Source of the DNA: Verrucomicrobiaceae bacterium
GTDB lineage: Bacteria; Verrucomicrobiota; Verrucomicrobiia; Verrucomicrobiales; Verrucomicrobiaceae
Length of the DNA stretch: 64,000 nt
Assembly (NCBI GenBank): GCA_015075365.1
Contig: JABTUN010000001.1
Location: 620,001 to 684,000, forward strand
Reading direction: 5' to 3'
This document shows positions 38,483 to 45,230 of the stretch, in pieces. Position numbers and translations under genes: made by a program. Position 1 is the stretch's first letter; the number at the start of each line of letters is the position of its first letter. Below the pieces are notes generated by a model. The model ran no database searches and was not told the DNA's origin. It worked only from the letters and a program-made list of their open reading frames with translations.

Positions 38483-39889
38483 TCACTTCCAGCCGCCGCC
38501 CAGCGCCTTGAGCATCGCCACGGTGGCGATCAGGCGCTGGCCCTCGACCTGCGCGGCGAGCAGCTTGGCGCTGAGCACCGTCCGGTTCGCGTCAACGACC
38601 TCGAAGTAGCTTGCCAGCCCCTTTTGATAACGCAGGTCGGCCAGCCGCGCCGTTTCCTGCGCTGCCTTGATGGCCTCGTTCAGCGCCCCGGCCTGTCGTC
38701 CGTAGCCGCGTGCGTCGAGCATGCTGTCCTCGACCTCCTTCACCGCGGTCAGGATGGCCTGCTGGTAGGCGGCCAGCGTTTCCTCGTAGCGCGCCTTGCT
38801 GGCCGCCAGATTGGCCCTGAGCTTGCCGCCTTGGAAGATCGGAAGCGTCATGCTGGGGCCGATCGTGAGCACCTTGCTGCGCGCGTCGTAAAAGTGCTCC
38901 GGGCCGATGCTCTCCAGGCCGCCGCTGCCGCCGATGGTGAAGGCGGGGAAGAAGGACGCCTTCGCCACGCCGATCTGCGCGTTCGCCTCCCGCATCTTCT
39001 GCTCCGCCGCCCGGATGTCCGGGCGCCGTTGCAGCAGCGTGGAGGGCATCCCGCCAGGCACCCGCGGCGGCGCGGGCAGCGCCGCGCTGCGCGCCAGGCG
39101 GAACGTGCTGGGAAGCTGCCCGCAGATGACCGCCAGCGCGTTCTCCGCGTTGCCGCGCTGGCGCTCGAGGGAGGCCAGGTCGTTGCGCGCCAGCTCGAGC
39201 TCTGTTCTGGCACGCGAAACATCCATTTCGTTCGCCAGGCCGCCTTTGAACCGCGACTCCTGCAACTTGAGCGCCTCCTGACGCCAGTTGATCGTCTCAT
39301 TCACGACCGCCACCTGCCGGTCCATCGAGTGCGCCAGGAAATACAGGCGCGCCACCTCAGCCGCCAGGCTCAGGCGCTGCGCTGCCAGCGTCTCCGCCGC
39401 CGCGGCCTGGCCTGCCTTGGCCCCCTCGACCCCGCGCCTCACACGCCCCCACAAATCGATCTCCCAGCCCAGCTCGAACAGGTTCTGGAAGCGCCGCCGC
39501 TCGATGCCCGGGAGCTGGATGCCCGGAGGCAGGTTCGCCCCGAAAGAGGTGAGCGAGAGGTGCTCGTAGGCCATGCCATTCCGCATGTTCAACTGCGGAA
39601 ACCAGTCCGCCTGCTGCACGCCCACCAGCGCGCGCGCCGTCTCCACCCGCGCCAGCGCCCCGCGCAGCTCCTGGTTGCTGGCCAGCGCCTGCTCCACCAG
39701 CTGGTTCAGTTCTCCGGAGCCATACAATCGCCACCATTCCCCCGGCATGGGCAGATCGCCCACGCTGGCGGTGGCACCGTGCTTCCAGCGCGCGGGCAGC
39801 ATCACGTCCGGCAAGTTGAAGTCAGGGCCCACCGTGCAGGAGGAAAGCGTCACAGCGGCGATGATGCCAAAGAACATGCGGATTTTCAT
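38483..39889 (-). CDS. NodT-family outer-membrane efflux lipoprotein
   Basis: The 468-residue protein starts with a lipoprotein signal (MKIRMFFGIIAAVTLSSC, lipobox LSSC) and CTVGPDFNLP, the usual NodT/OprM beginning. Two outer-membrane factor repeats follow, including RRPDIRAAEQKMREANAQIGVAKASFFP, the TolC-family helical hairpin (location only). It should form the trimeric exit duct of a tripartite pump. No membrane fusion protein or RND pump gene is next to it in this window, so it is an orphan or serves a distant pump. Confidence 0.88.
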   Translation of the reverse strand: MKIRMFFGIIAAVTLSSCTVGPDFNLPDVMLPARWKHGATASVGDLPMPGEWWRLYGSGELNQLVEQALASNQELRGALARVETARALVGVQQADWFPQLNMRNGMAYEHLSLTSFGANLPPGIQLPGIERRRFQNLFELGWEIDLWGRVRRGVEGAKAGQAAAAETLAAQRLSLAAEVARLYFLAHSMDRQVAVVNETINWRQEALKLQESRFKGGLANEMDVSRARTELELARNDLASLERQRGNAENALAVICGQLPSTFRLARSAALPAPPRVPGGMPSTLLQRRPDIRAAEQKMREANAQIGVAKASFFPAFTIGGSGGLESIGPEHFYDARSKVLTIGPSMTLPIFQGGKLRANLAASKARYEETLAAYQQAILTAVKEVEDSMLDARGYGRQAGALNEAIKAAQETARLADLRYQKGLASYFEVVDANRTVLSAKLLAAQVEGQRLIATVAMLKALGGGWK

Positions 39890-39939
39890 TCCCCCGACGT
39901 ATAAAACGAAATTGCGCGGTGATCCAGACGCGAAACCGC

Positions 39940-40971
39940 CTATTTCAGGCGCACCTCCTTCACACCCGGCACGATTTCTTCGATGCTGAATGCCACGGGC
40001 AGAAACTGCTCGATGAGCGCCATGTTCGTCCGTGTGTGGTCGGTGATGGACAGCGTGTGAAACACGCCGCCGCCCGCGAGGGCCATCGGCAGCAGCAACT
40101 GATCCGCGAGATGCACGCCGACTGGTGCCGTCGAGGCCAGATAGCCGCGCAGCCCCTTCGCCGCACCGGTGGCGACGGATTCGGCCGATCTGCCGAGCTG
40201 GGCGATGCCGGTGCTGATCTCGCAGACCTTCGCAAAACGAGCGCCAAGCAGGATGGCATTGCCGGGACCGGTGCTGTCGTTGGCGTAGCGGAGGTCGATG
40301 TGGTTTTCAGGCCATTCGAGGATCTTGGAGGCGGTCACGATTTCGCGTTTCGCGATCTCGCCCGGCAAATGCGCGTGCAGCACGCGGCCAAAGGTCTCCA
40401 CGGGCTCGCCACGTTCGGTGAGCTTGAGCTTTTTCCATTTTTTGACGGGCCAGATTTCCGCTGTGAGCACGCCGCCGCCGGCCTGCATGAAGCCTGGGCG
40501 CTCCAGGGTGACCGTGGCATCGATGCCCATGCTCCACAGCACCGGCAGGAAGCATTGCTCGATGAACTCGAAGGGCGGAGCCATCGGGTTGTGCGTGCCG
40601 CCTTCGATGCGCAGCGTGCTGGCGGCCTCGGCATGCAGCAGCGCGGGCAGCAACGTCTGCAACACGAGCGTGGTGCTGCCGCCGGAGCCGATGGCAAAGC
40701 AGTATTCGCCCGCCGTGATCTTGCCGGGTGTGAAAACGAGTTCCGTGGAGCCCATTTCGGCTCCTTCGACCTCCGCGCCGCAGACTTCCGCCGCGGCTTT
40801 CACGCAGGTGAGGTGCTGACGCATCAGCCCGGGCTTCGGTCGCTTCCCGCGTATGTTTGTCATCCGAAACGCCCGCCCCGTGACCAGCGCCAGCGACAAC
40901 GAAGACCGCAGCAACTGCCCGCCGCCGGATTCGCCGGAGATGGAGAGGATGGAGGTGTTGGTTTTGCTCAT
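39940..40971 (-). CDS. rtcA: RNA 3'-terminal phosphate cyclase RtcA
   Basis: The 343-residue protein has the RtcA family opening ISGESGGGQLLRSSLSLAL, GKRPKPGLMRQHLTCVKAA, and GSGGSTTLVLQTLLPAL. His312 in DHTRTNMALIEQ corresponds to the histidine that is adenylated in the known enzyme. RtcA converts RNA 3'-phosphate to 2',3'-cyclic phosphate using ATP. It is the last gene of the minus-strand Rtc set, with 161 bp to the next upstream gene. The larger gap might contain its own signals, but rtcB and rtcA are normally co-regulated. Confidence 0.92.
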   Translation of the reverse strand: MSKTNTSILSISGESGGGQLLRSSLSLALVTGRAFRMTNIRGKRPKPGLMRQHLTCVKAAAEVCGAEVEGAEMGSTELVFTPGKITAGEYCFAIGSGGSTTLVLQTLLPALLHAEAASTLRIEGGTHNPMAPPFEFIEQCFLPVLWSMGIDATVTLERPGFMQAGGGVLTAEIWPVKKWKKLKLTERGEPVETFGRVLHAHLPGEIAKREIVTASKILEWPENHIDLRYANDSTGPGNAILLGARFAKVCEISTGIAQLGRSAESVATGAAKGLRGYLASTAPVGVHLADQLLLPMALAGGGVFHTLSITDHTRTNMALIEQFLPVAFSIEEIVPGVKEVRLK

Positions 40972-41005
40972 TGCGAAAGAAATAGGGTTCAGATAGGCTC
41001 AGGAC

Positions 41006-41176
41006 ATGTCAGCCGGACTTGCCAGCATTGAGGAAAAGCGTGCCGCAGATCGCCAGCGCGTCGCCGAATACCTCGAAAGCCAGCGCCCCTTCACCGATGC
41101 GGAATGGGCGGCCCAATTGCGGCTGTTTGAAGCTAAGTCTTCGAAGGATTCCGAGAGAACTGATCGAAAGCGCTAA
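41006..41176 (+). CDS. Possible small protein between rtcA and the rtcB-side genes
   Basis: A 56-codon frame starts MSAGLASIEEKRAADRQRVA and is strongly charged, with helix-forming sequence and the phrase FTDAEWAAQLRLF. It lies on the opposite strand to the operon and its end overlaps the end of the neighbouring minus-strand gene by 44 bp. No clear ribosome site is seen. It may be real or chance coding-like sequence. Confidence 0.35.
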   Translation: MSAGLASIEEKRAADRQRVAEYLESQRPFTDAEWAAQLRLFEAKSSKDSERTDRKR

Positions 41177-41720
41177 CAAACAGCTTACGGAACAAAGACT
41201 TTGGAACTGTTTTCAGATTCAACGGATCTTTTTTCACTTCGAAAAGCATTCTTTCTCCTTCAGCGTCTTTCATCTGCATAAGGTTAGGGAAGCGAATCAC
41301 ACACCACGCCCAAAAAGCAAAGTGGATGGGTTCTCTTTCGCCAACCAGCTCTCTCCACCCTTCTACAGCCATCAACAAAAAGATGTCGGTCACGGCTGTT
41401 GGAAACTCTATTAGAGAGTCAGGATCACGGTCTGCGTGTTTGAAGAAGTTATAGTGTTTTTTCCACATTCTCCGAGCCTCTTCTGCATAGCCTGGTTGGT
41501 AGAGTGAAGCATCGAACATCAAAGGCTTCTTTCCAGCCTTCTGGAGCAAGCTCGCAAGCAACTCATGAGCTGCGCATGCAAGCGTGTGGACTGCGATTGG
41601 CTCTCCGTCGTCGAACCAAAGGTTGATCGCAGCGTTCAATTGTCGTTTTGCGACTTCTCTTTTGTCGAGCGTGATTTTTGTGAGCGCTGTCATGTCAGTT
41701 TGAGGGTTGAGTTCAATCAT
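41133..41720 (-). CDS. Uncharacterised helical protein in the Rtc operon
   Basis: The 195-residue protein (ATG 41720; MTALTKI at 41693 is an alternative) is soluble and mostly helical. It contains IAVHTLACAAHELLASLLQK and MWKKHYNFFKHADRDPD. I recall similar uncharacterised proteins with an NFFKHADxD motif, but no function. Its start overlaps the rtcB stop by 8 bp, which supports co-translation with rtcB and a role in the same response. The composition looks more AT-rich than rtcA and rtcB, which fits recent acquisition. An R-x4-H (RMWKKH) is present, but the residue after R is not polar as HEPN nucleases usually need, so a nuclease role is weakly supported. Confidence 0.75.
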   Translation of the reverse strand: MIELNPQTDMTALTKITLDKREVAKRQLNAAINLWFDDGEPIAVHTLACAAHELLASLLQKAGKKPLMFDASLYQPGYAEEARRMWKKHYNFFKHADRDPDSLIEFPTAVTDIFLLMAVEGWRELVGEREPIHFAFWAWCVIRFPNLMQMKDAEGERMLFEVKKDPLNLKTVPKSLFRKLFVSAFDQFSRNPSKT

Positions 41721-43203
41721 CCGCCTCCGCCGCGTCTTTGATGACGAAGCGGGCTTTCAGTTTGCAGACTTGCTGGGCGAGGCCGGCGGCTTCGACGCTG
41801 TGGAGGACTTCTTTGAAGTCTTTGTAGGCGTTCGGGGCTTCGTCGATGGGGTATTGGCGGGCGTTGTAGAGGATGTCGTGGGTTTCGAAGTCGGCGTTGA
41901 CCTCCGCTTGATTCAGATTGCGGGCGGCGGCTTTGCGGCCCATGCAGCGGCCGGCACCGTGATTGACGCTGTAGCAGCTTTTCACGGCATCAGGCTTCGC
42001 GACCATGACGACGGAGCCATCGCGCGGATTTCCGGGCAGCAGGATGGGGTGGCCGGTTTCGGCGAAGGGCGTGTCTTTGAGCGCGTGGTGGCCGCCGGGG
42101 AAGGCACGCGTGGCGCCTTTGCGGTGAACCCACGCGAGCTGGTCATCGACGACTTCCTGACGCGCGATGTTGTGGCTGATGAAGTACACGAGCTGGCCTT
42201 TCGTGCCGGGGAGCACTTCCTGGAAGGCTTCGAGCACGAGCGCATTGATGAGCAGGTGGTTCACGGTGGCGAAGTTCGCCCCGAGCGCCATGTCATCGAG
42301 ATACGCGTCCGCCTCGGGCGTTCCGAGCGGGGCATAGACGAGCTGTTTGTCATCGGCAGGAAACGGCAGGCCCCAGGTGCGGAAGAAGCCTTCCAGCGAC
42401 TTGAACTGACGCTGCGCGAGGATGTTCCCAAAGCCGCGCGATCCGCAGTGGCTGAGGAAGGCGACGTGATTGTCCCGCAGGCCGAAAACCTCGGCCGTGG
42501 AGCGCATCGCGGGGTCATCGGCGAGCTGCACGACCTCGCACTCACCGAAGTGGTTGCCACCTCCGTAGGAGCCGAGCTGGGTCATCTTGTTTTCAAAACC
42601 GGGGAAGGCGTTGAAGGCACGCATCTTGTCGAGGCGCTCGTGGAGCGTGGAGACGTTTCCATCGTGGCCGAGGTGCGCGCTGTCTTCGCAACGCTGCGCC
42701 CACTCGGGCGGGATGCCGAGGGCTTCACACACGCTGCGGCTCGCGCCTTCGGTGCAAACCTGCACGCCGAGATCGGCGGACACGTGGCGGGATTTTTTCG
42801 CCTCGCGCTGACCGCGGCCTGCGCCAGTCGGCGTGCGGGCCACGATGGCGTCGATGAGCCGGCGACGGATGGTTTTGTCGATGATCTCATCGGCTGGGAT
42901 GTCCATCTGTAGCAGGGACATGGAGCACTTGATGTCCACGCCGACCGGTCCCGGATAAATGTGCGTCGGCGAAACCATCACGCAGCCCACCGGCGCTCCG
43001 TAACCGCTGTGCGCGTCGGGATTGAGCACGAGATCGGTCACGCCTGGCGCGGAACGCGAATTGAGCGCCTGCTCGATGCAGGATGGGTCAAAGCCAGCAC
43101 GGATCGCCTCCGTCCCGATGACGGTGATGGGTTTTCCGGCGTTGTTTCGCGCTGGGAGGATGGCTTCGGCTTCGCCGGTGATGTGGAAAGGGGAGGGGGA
43201 CAT
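41713..43203 (-). CDS. rtcB: RNA-splicing ligase RtcB
   Basis: The 496-residue protein has the RtcB active site: Asp90 and Cys93 in PVGVDIKCSM (metal ligands; the common form is DIGCGM), GGGNHFGE with His218, SHCGSRGFGN with His252, SHNIARQE with His344, and NHGAGR with His415, the residue guanylated in the known enzyme. It joins RNA 2',3'-cyclic phosphate or 3'-phosphate ends to 5'-OH ends using GTP and Mn2+. The K-S in place of G-G after the DI of the metal motif is a small deviation. It follows the possible HEPN gene by 42 bp. Confidence 0.93.
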   Translation of the reverse strand: MSPSPFHITGEAEAILPARNNAGKPITVIGTEAIRAGFDPSCIEQALNSRSAPGVTDLVLNPDAHSGYGAPVGCVMVSPTHIYPGPVGVDIKCSMSLLQMDIPADEIIDKTIRRRLIDAIVARTPTGAGRGQREAKKSRHVSADLGVQVCTEGASRSVCEALGIPPEWAQRCEDSAHLGHDGNVSTLHERLDKMRAFNAFPGFENKMTQLGSYGGGNHFGECEVVQLADDPAMRSTAEVFGLRDNHVAFLSHCGSRGFGNILAQRQFKSLEGFFRTWGLPFPADDKQLVYAPLGTPEADAYLDDMALGANFATVNHLLINALVLEAFQEVLPGTKGQLVYFISHNIARQEVVDDQLAWVHRKGATRAFPGGHHALKDTPFAETGHPILLPGNPRDGSVVMVAKPDAVKSCYSVNHGAGRCMGRKAAARNLNQAEVNADFETHDILYNARQYPIDEAPNAYKDFKEVLHSVEAAGLAQQVCKLKARFVIKDAAEADD

Positions 43204-43245
43204 GGAGGGTTGGAGAAATGGAGTGTTGGATTATTTCCTTTTTAG

Positions 43246-44028
43246 TCATGGGGTCGGCTCTTCATGAACTTCGTTTGGCGACAATTGATGCCAGCCATAA
43301 TCTGCGACGAAGAGTAGCCACGAAATCGCCTTGCTTGAGTTCACCCGCGTGCCGTAATTCGAGGTCAGTCCATGAAGGACCGCATGTCGGTTTAAGGCGT
43401 CCCCGACTTCATCGGGGCTAGTAGATTTGTTGATCGGCAAAGGCCCAACGATTGACCTTCTATACGGCGAGTTGTTCCACCAAGTTAAGTGGGACTCAAG
43501 CCACTGCTCTAGCAGAAGCGTGTTTGCAGGTTTTCTGCTATACGGGGAAACACCGAATATGTCATGCCCTAGTCCATCAGCCTGTGCTAGTAGCGTTGGC
43601 ACAGACAGGTTGTATTTTCCCTGTTCATGGGCTTCTAGAGCATCATTGATAACCGGAGACCGATCTGGGAACTTGCTTTTGATTTGTGCTGAAATGGTTG
43701 GCGCCAGCTTCGAAAAATGCTCGGTAAACCAAGCGTCACATTTGTTACCCTGGTCTTGCTCCAGCCATAGCGCCTTATCAACAACGTCAACAAGCGCCGT
43801 ATGCCAGCCTGATATGAACCACCCTCTCTGAATGAGTATGTTGATGCATTCATCAGTTCGCTTTTGGACCGCTTCTTGGTCAAGCCTTGAGACGGACGTC
43901 AGCTCATGGAGAGCAGCCTTCCATTTTGCAGCCTGCAACGCCTGTTCCTTTTGAAACATCAACATCTCATTTCTGAGCTTTGCGATGATTTCGGACTGTG
44001 ATTCTGATGGAAAAGATTTTGCCGACAT
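43246..44028 (-). CDS. Uncharacterised protein with a HEPN-like RHxxxH motif in the Rtc operon
   Basis: The 260-residue protein has an N-terminal coiled-coil-like helix (residues 10-50). The middle contains RGWFISGWHTAL and KYNLSVPTLLAQADGLGHDI. The C-terminal segment reads LNRHAVLHGLTSNYG. RHAVLH fits the R-(polar)-x3-H catalytic signature of HEPN ribonucleases, and families with this NRHxxLHG ending occur among uncharacterised defence-type proteins. No signal peptide or membrane segment is seen. It sits between the slipin gene (23 bp) and rtcB (42 bp), so it is probably part of the sigma-54 operon. It is clearly more AT-rich than its neighbours, which suggests transfer. An RNase here would be notable, but the fold is not proven. 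Confidence 0.72.
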   Translation of the reverse strand: MSAKSFPSESQSEIIAKLRNEMLMFQKEQALQAAKWKAALHELTSVSRLDQEAVQKRTDECINILIQRGWFISGWHTALVDVVDKALWLEQDQGNKCDAWFTEHFSKLAPTISAQIKSKFPDRSPVINDALEAHEQGKYNLSVPTLLAQADGLGHDIFGVSPYSRKPANTLLLEQWLESHLTWWNNSPYRRSIVGPLPINKSTSPDEVGDALNRHAVLHGLTSNYGTRVNSSKAISWLLFVADYGWHQLSPNEVHEEPTP

Positions 44029-44051
44029 AATTCTTGATGATGTGAGGTGTC

Positions 44052-44780
44052 TTAAAGTTTGTTTGTTGCTTTCAGTTTATCCGAATCCGTCAGCCCAAGC
44101 ACCAGCGTGTTTCCCATGCCGGTTCCGACTTCCTGGAGGGTCTGCAGGTAGCGGAGTTGCAGAAGCTCAGGGTTGTCGCGCATGAGCTTGGCGGCGTTGG
44201 CGAGGGTGCGGAGCGCGGCGGTTTCAGCGCGGGCCTTTTCGAGGCCTGCCTGGGCTTCCTGACGCTGCTGGAGGGCGGACATGAAGCTGCGCTTCAGGTC
44301 GGCAGGCAGCATGACATCGCGGATGTCGATGCGGTCCACTTTGAGGCCGAGAGACTGGGCGCGGTCGGTGGCGAGTTCGAGCAGCTTGGCTCCGTGGCCG
44401 GCTTTCTGTTGCAGGAAGGCTTCCGCTGTATCCGCAGCCACGATCTGGCGCAGGGCGAGCTGGACTTCGTTGTAAAGCACGGCAGCGGCGTCTTGCGTGG
44501 CGCGGTGCATCGTGAGGGCATCCGCGACGCGGAAGGTCGCCACGGCAGAGACCTTTAACACAACTTGATCGGCAGTGAGGAGTTCCTGACCCTGCACGAG
44601 GAGCATTTGCTCGCGGTTATCCACACGCTTCACCTCATGGCCGGAAGCCCACAGGCGATGCTTTCCGGCCTCAAGGACGCGGAGGTAGCGGCCATGCTGG
44701 AAGAGCAGCGCGGTTTCGTGGTCCTGGATCACAAAGCTGAATCCGGCGGAAGGACGAAAAGTGGAGATGACGTTGTTCAT
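44052..44780 (-). CDS. Slipin (stomatin/prohibitin/band 7 family) of the Rtc operon
   Basis: From ATG 44780 the protein has 242 residues. It contains the band-7 core (EVKRVDNREQMLLVQGQELLTADQVVLKVSAV, location only) and the C-terminal coiled-coil part (LKRSFMSALQQRQEAQAGLEKARAE). The hydrophobic N-terminal hairpin common in stomatins is missing, so membrane binding is doubtful. Slipins are known neighbours of RtcB in several bacteria. It is the first protein gene after the sigma-54 promoter, but 281 nt separate it from the predicted transcript start; that leader is highly structured. A much longer frame open to 45650 includes the leader and antisense rtcR and is not real. Confidence 0.85.
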   Translation of the reverse strand: MNNVISTFRPSAGFSFVIQDHETALLFQHGRYLRVLEAGKHRLWASGHEVKRVDNREQMLLVQGQELLTADQVVLKVSAVATFRVADALTMHRATQDAAAVLYNEVQLALRQIVAADTAEAFLQQKAGHGAKLLELATDRAQSLGLKVDRIDIRDVMLPADLKRSFMSALQQRQEAQAGLEKARAETAALRTLANAAKLMRDNPELLQLRYLQTLQEVGTGMGNTLVLGLTDSDKLKATNKL

Positions 44781-44802
44781 GAGGTTTGGCTGGTTGAAAT
44801 GT

Positions 44803-44948
44803 CCTTCCCGGATGGCTGGCGGCCCGCTGACGGGAGCTGAATGGCCCGCACGCGGCGGACATCGCCGCGCTGCCAGACAGCTCGCAGAGTCATCAGGCCG
44901 TCGTGTCCATCTGCCGGAGCAGACTTTCACCCCGGCCATCCGGGAAGG
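44803..44948. repeat. Perfect 14-bp inverted repeat (leader stem)
   Basis: CCTTCCCGGATGGC at 44803-44816 and its exact reverse complement GCCATCCGGGAAGG at 44935-44948 are separated by 118 bp. In the minus-strand transcript they should form a very stable stem. The CTTCC at its 5' edge is the same segment that closes the tRNA-like module, so the outer 5 bp of the two helices are mutually exclusive. Confidence 0.75.
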
Positions 44949-45019
44949 TTTATGTCGATGGGGATTCGCACCCCGAGGTTGCCCTTTACTGGGTGTCTCC
45001 TCACCGATGGGCAGCTTCC
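44943..45019 (-). ncRNA. 77-nt tRNA-like module
   Basis: Read on the minus strand, the ends GGAAG and CTTCC can pair. TGCCC pairs with GGGCA and encloses a D-arm-like hairpin GGTG-AGGAGA-CACC with a GG-containing loop. A T-arm-like hairpin GGGG-TGCGAAT-CCCC follows; its loop differs from the tRNA TTCGAAT loop by one base. Twelve unpaired bases lie between T-arm and the closing stem, so it is not a normal tRNA, and no CCA or functional anticodon arm is seen. Confidence 0.55.
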
Positions 45020-45071
45020 TTGGGCATATCGCTTCAGTCACTGCATGGAGTCGGAGGACGGAAGGAGGTAT

Positions 45072-45087
45072 TGCTAGCCGCGTGCCA
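45072..45087 (-). promoter_or_regulatory. Sigma-54 promoter of the Rtc operon
   Basis: The minus strand reads TGGCACGCGGCTAGCA from 45087 to 45072. It matches the sigma-54 consensus TGGCACG-N4-TTGCA at all but one position, with GG and GC exactly 12 bp apart. Transcription should start near 45061 and run into the leader RNA and slipin-rtcB-rtcA. It sits opposite an RtcR-type sigma-54 activator gene, as in the E. coli rtc locus. Confidence 0.8.
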
Positions 45088-45099
45088 AAACCTGGCACG
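45081..45099. repeat. 7-bp inverted repeat overlapping the sigma-54 promoter
   Basis: CGTGCCA and TGGCACG, separated by AAACC, form a perfect inverted repeat. The left arm is the -24 element of the minus-strand promoter. The right arm is a second TGGCACG pointing to rtcR, but it lacks a GC at the -12 position. Confidence 0.6.
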
Positions 45100-45195
45100 G
45101 AGGGGTCGGATGACGCTGGAAGCCTTGTAAATACAGGGAAAGAAAATTTTTTGGGGTGTTTTGGCTGCTTCCATCGGTGCCCTCTGAAATCCTGA

Positions 45196-45225
45196 TTGTT
45201 TATCCGATAGGCTAGCGGATTATCC
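45196..45225 (+). promoter_or_regulatory. Candidate rtcR core promoter with inverted repeat
   Basis: TTGTTT (45196-45201) and an AT-rich -10-like ATTATC (45219-45224) are 17 bp apart and end 6 bases before ATG 45231. ATCCG (45202-45206) and CGGAT (45216-45220) form an inverted repeat in the spacer. It could be an upstream activator site for the divergent sigma-54 promoter or an autoregulatory operator. Confidence 0.35.
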
Positions 45226-45230
45226 CGATC

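Larger units (their letters stand above)
44803..45061 (-). ncRNA. Structured leader RNA of the Rtc operon with a Y-RNA-like layout
   Basis: The expected sigma-54 transcript starts near 45061 and runs about 281 nt before the slipin ATG. No convincing protein is encoded there. It contains a tRNA-like module (44943-45019), then a long stem closed by a perfect 14-bp inverted repeat (44935-44948 with 44803-44816). Inside the long stem are local hairpins, including UCUGC-UCCG-GCAGA and an 8-bp GCGCGGCG/CGCCGCGU helix with an AUGUC loop. Bacterial Y RNAs combine a tRNA-like module with a long stem and are sometimes encoded in Rtc operons. No Ro60 (Rsr) gene is in this window, so the name Y RNA is an inference. 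It could also be a cis-acting leader. Confidence 0.5.

Noticed and set aside
44943..45019. A true tRNA gene
   Set aside because: There is no proper 7-bp acceptor stem abutting the T-arm, no anticodon arm and no CCA-compatible end; 12 unpaired bases follow the T-arm-like hairpin.
45093..45109. A second TGGCACG on the plus strand as a sigma-54 promoter for rtcR
   Set aside because: The base pair 12 bp downstream of GG is TC, not the required GC, so it is probably only half of the inverted repeat.
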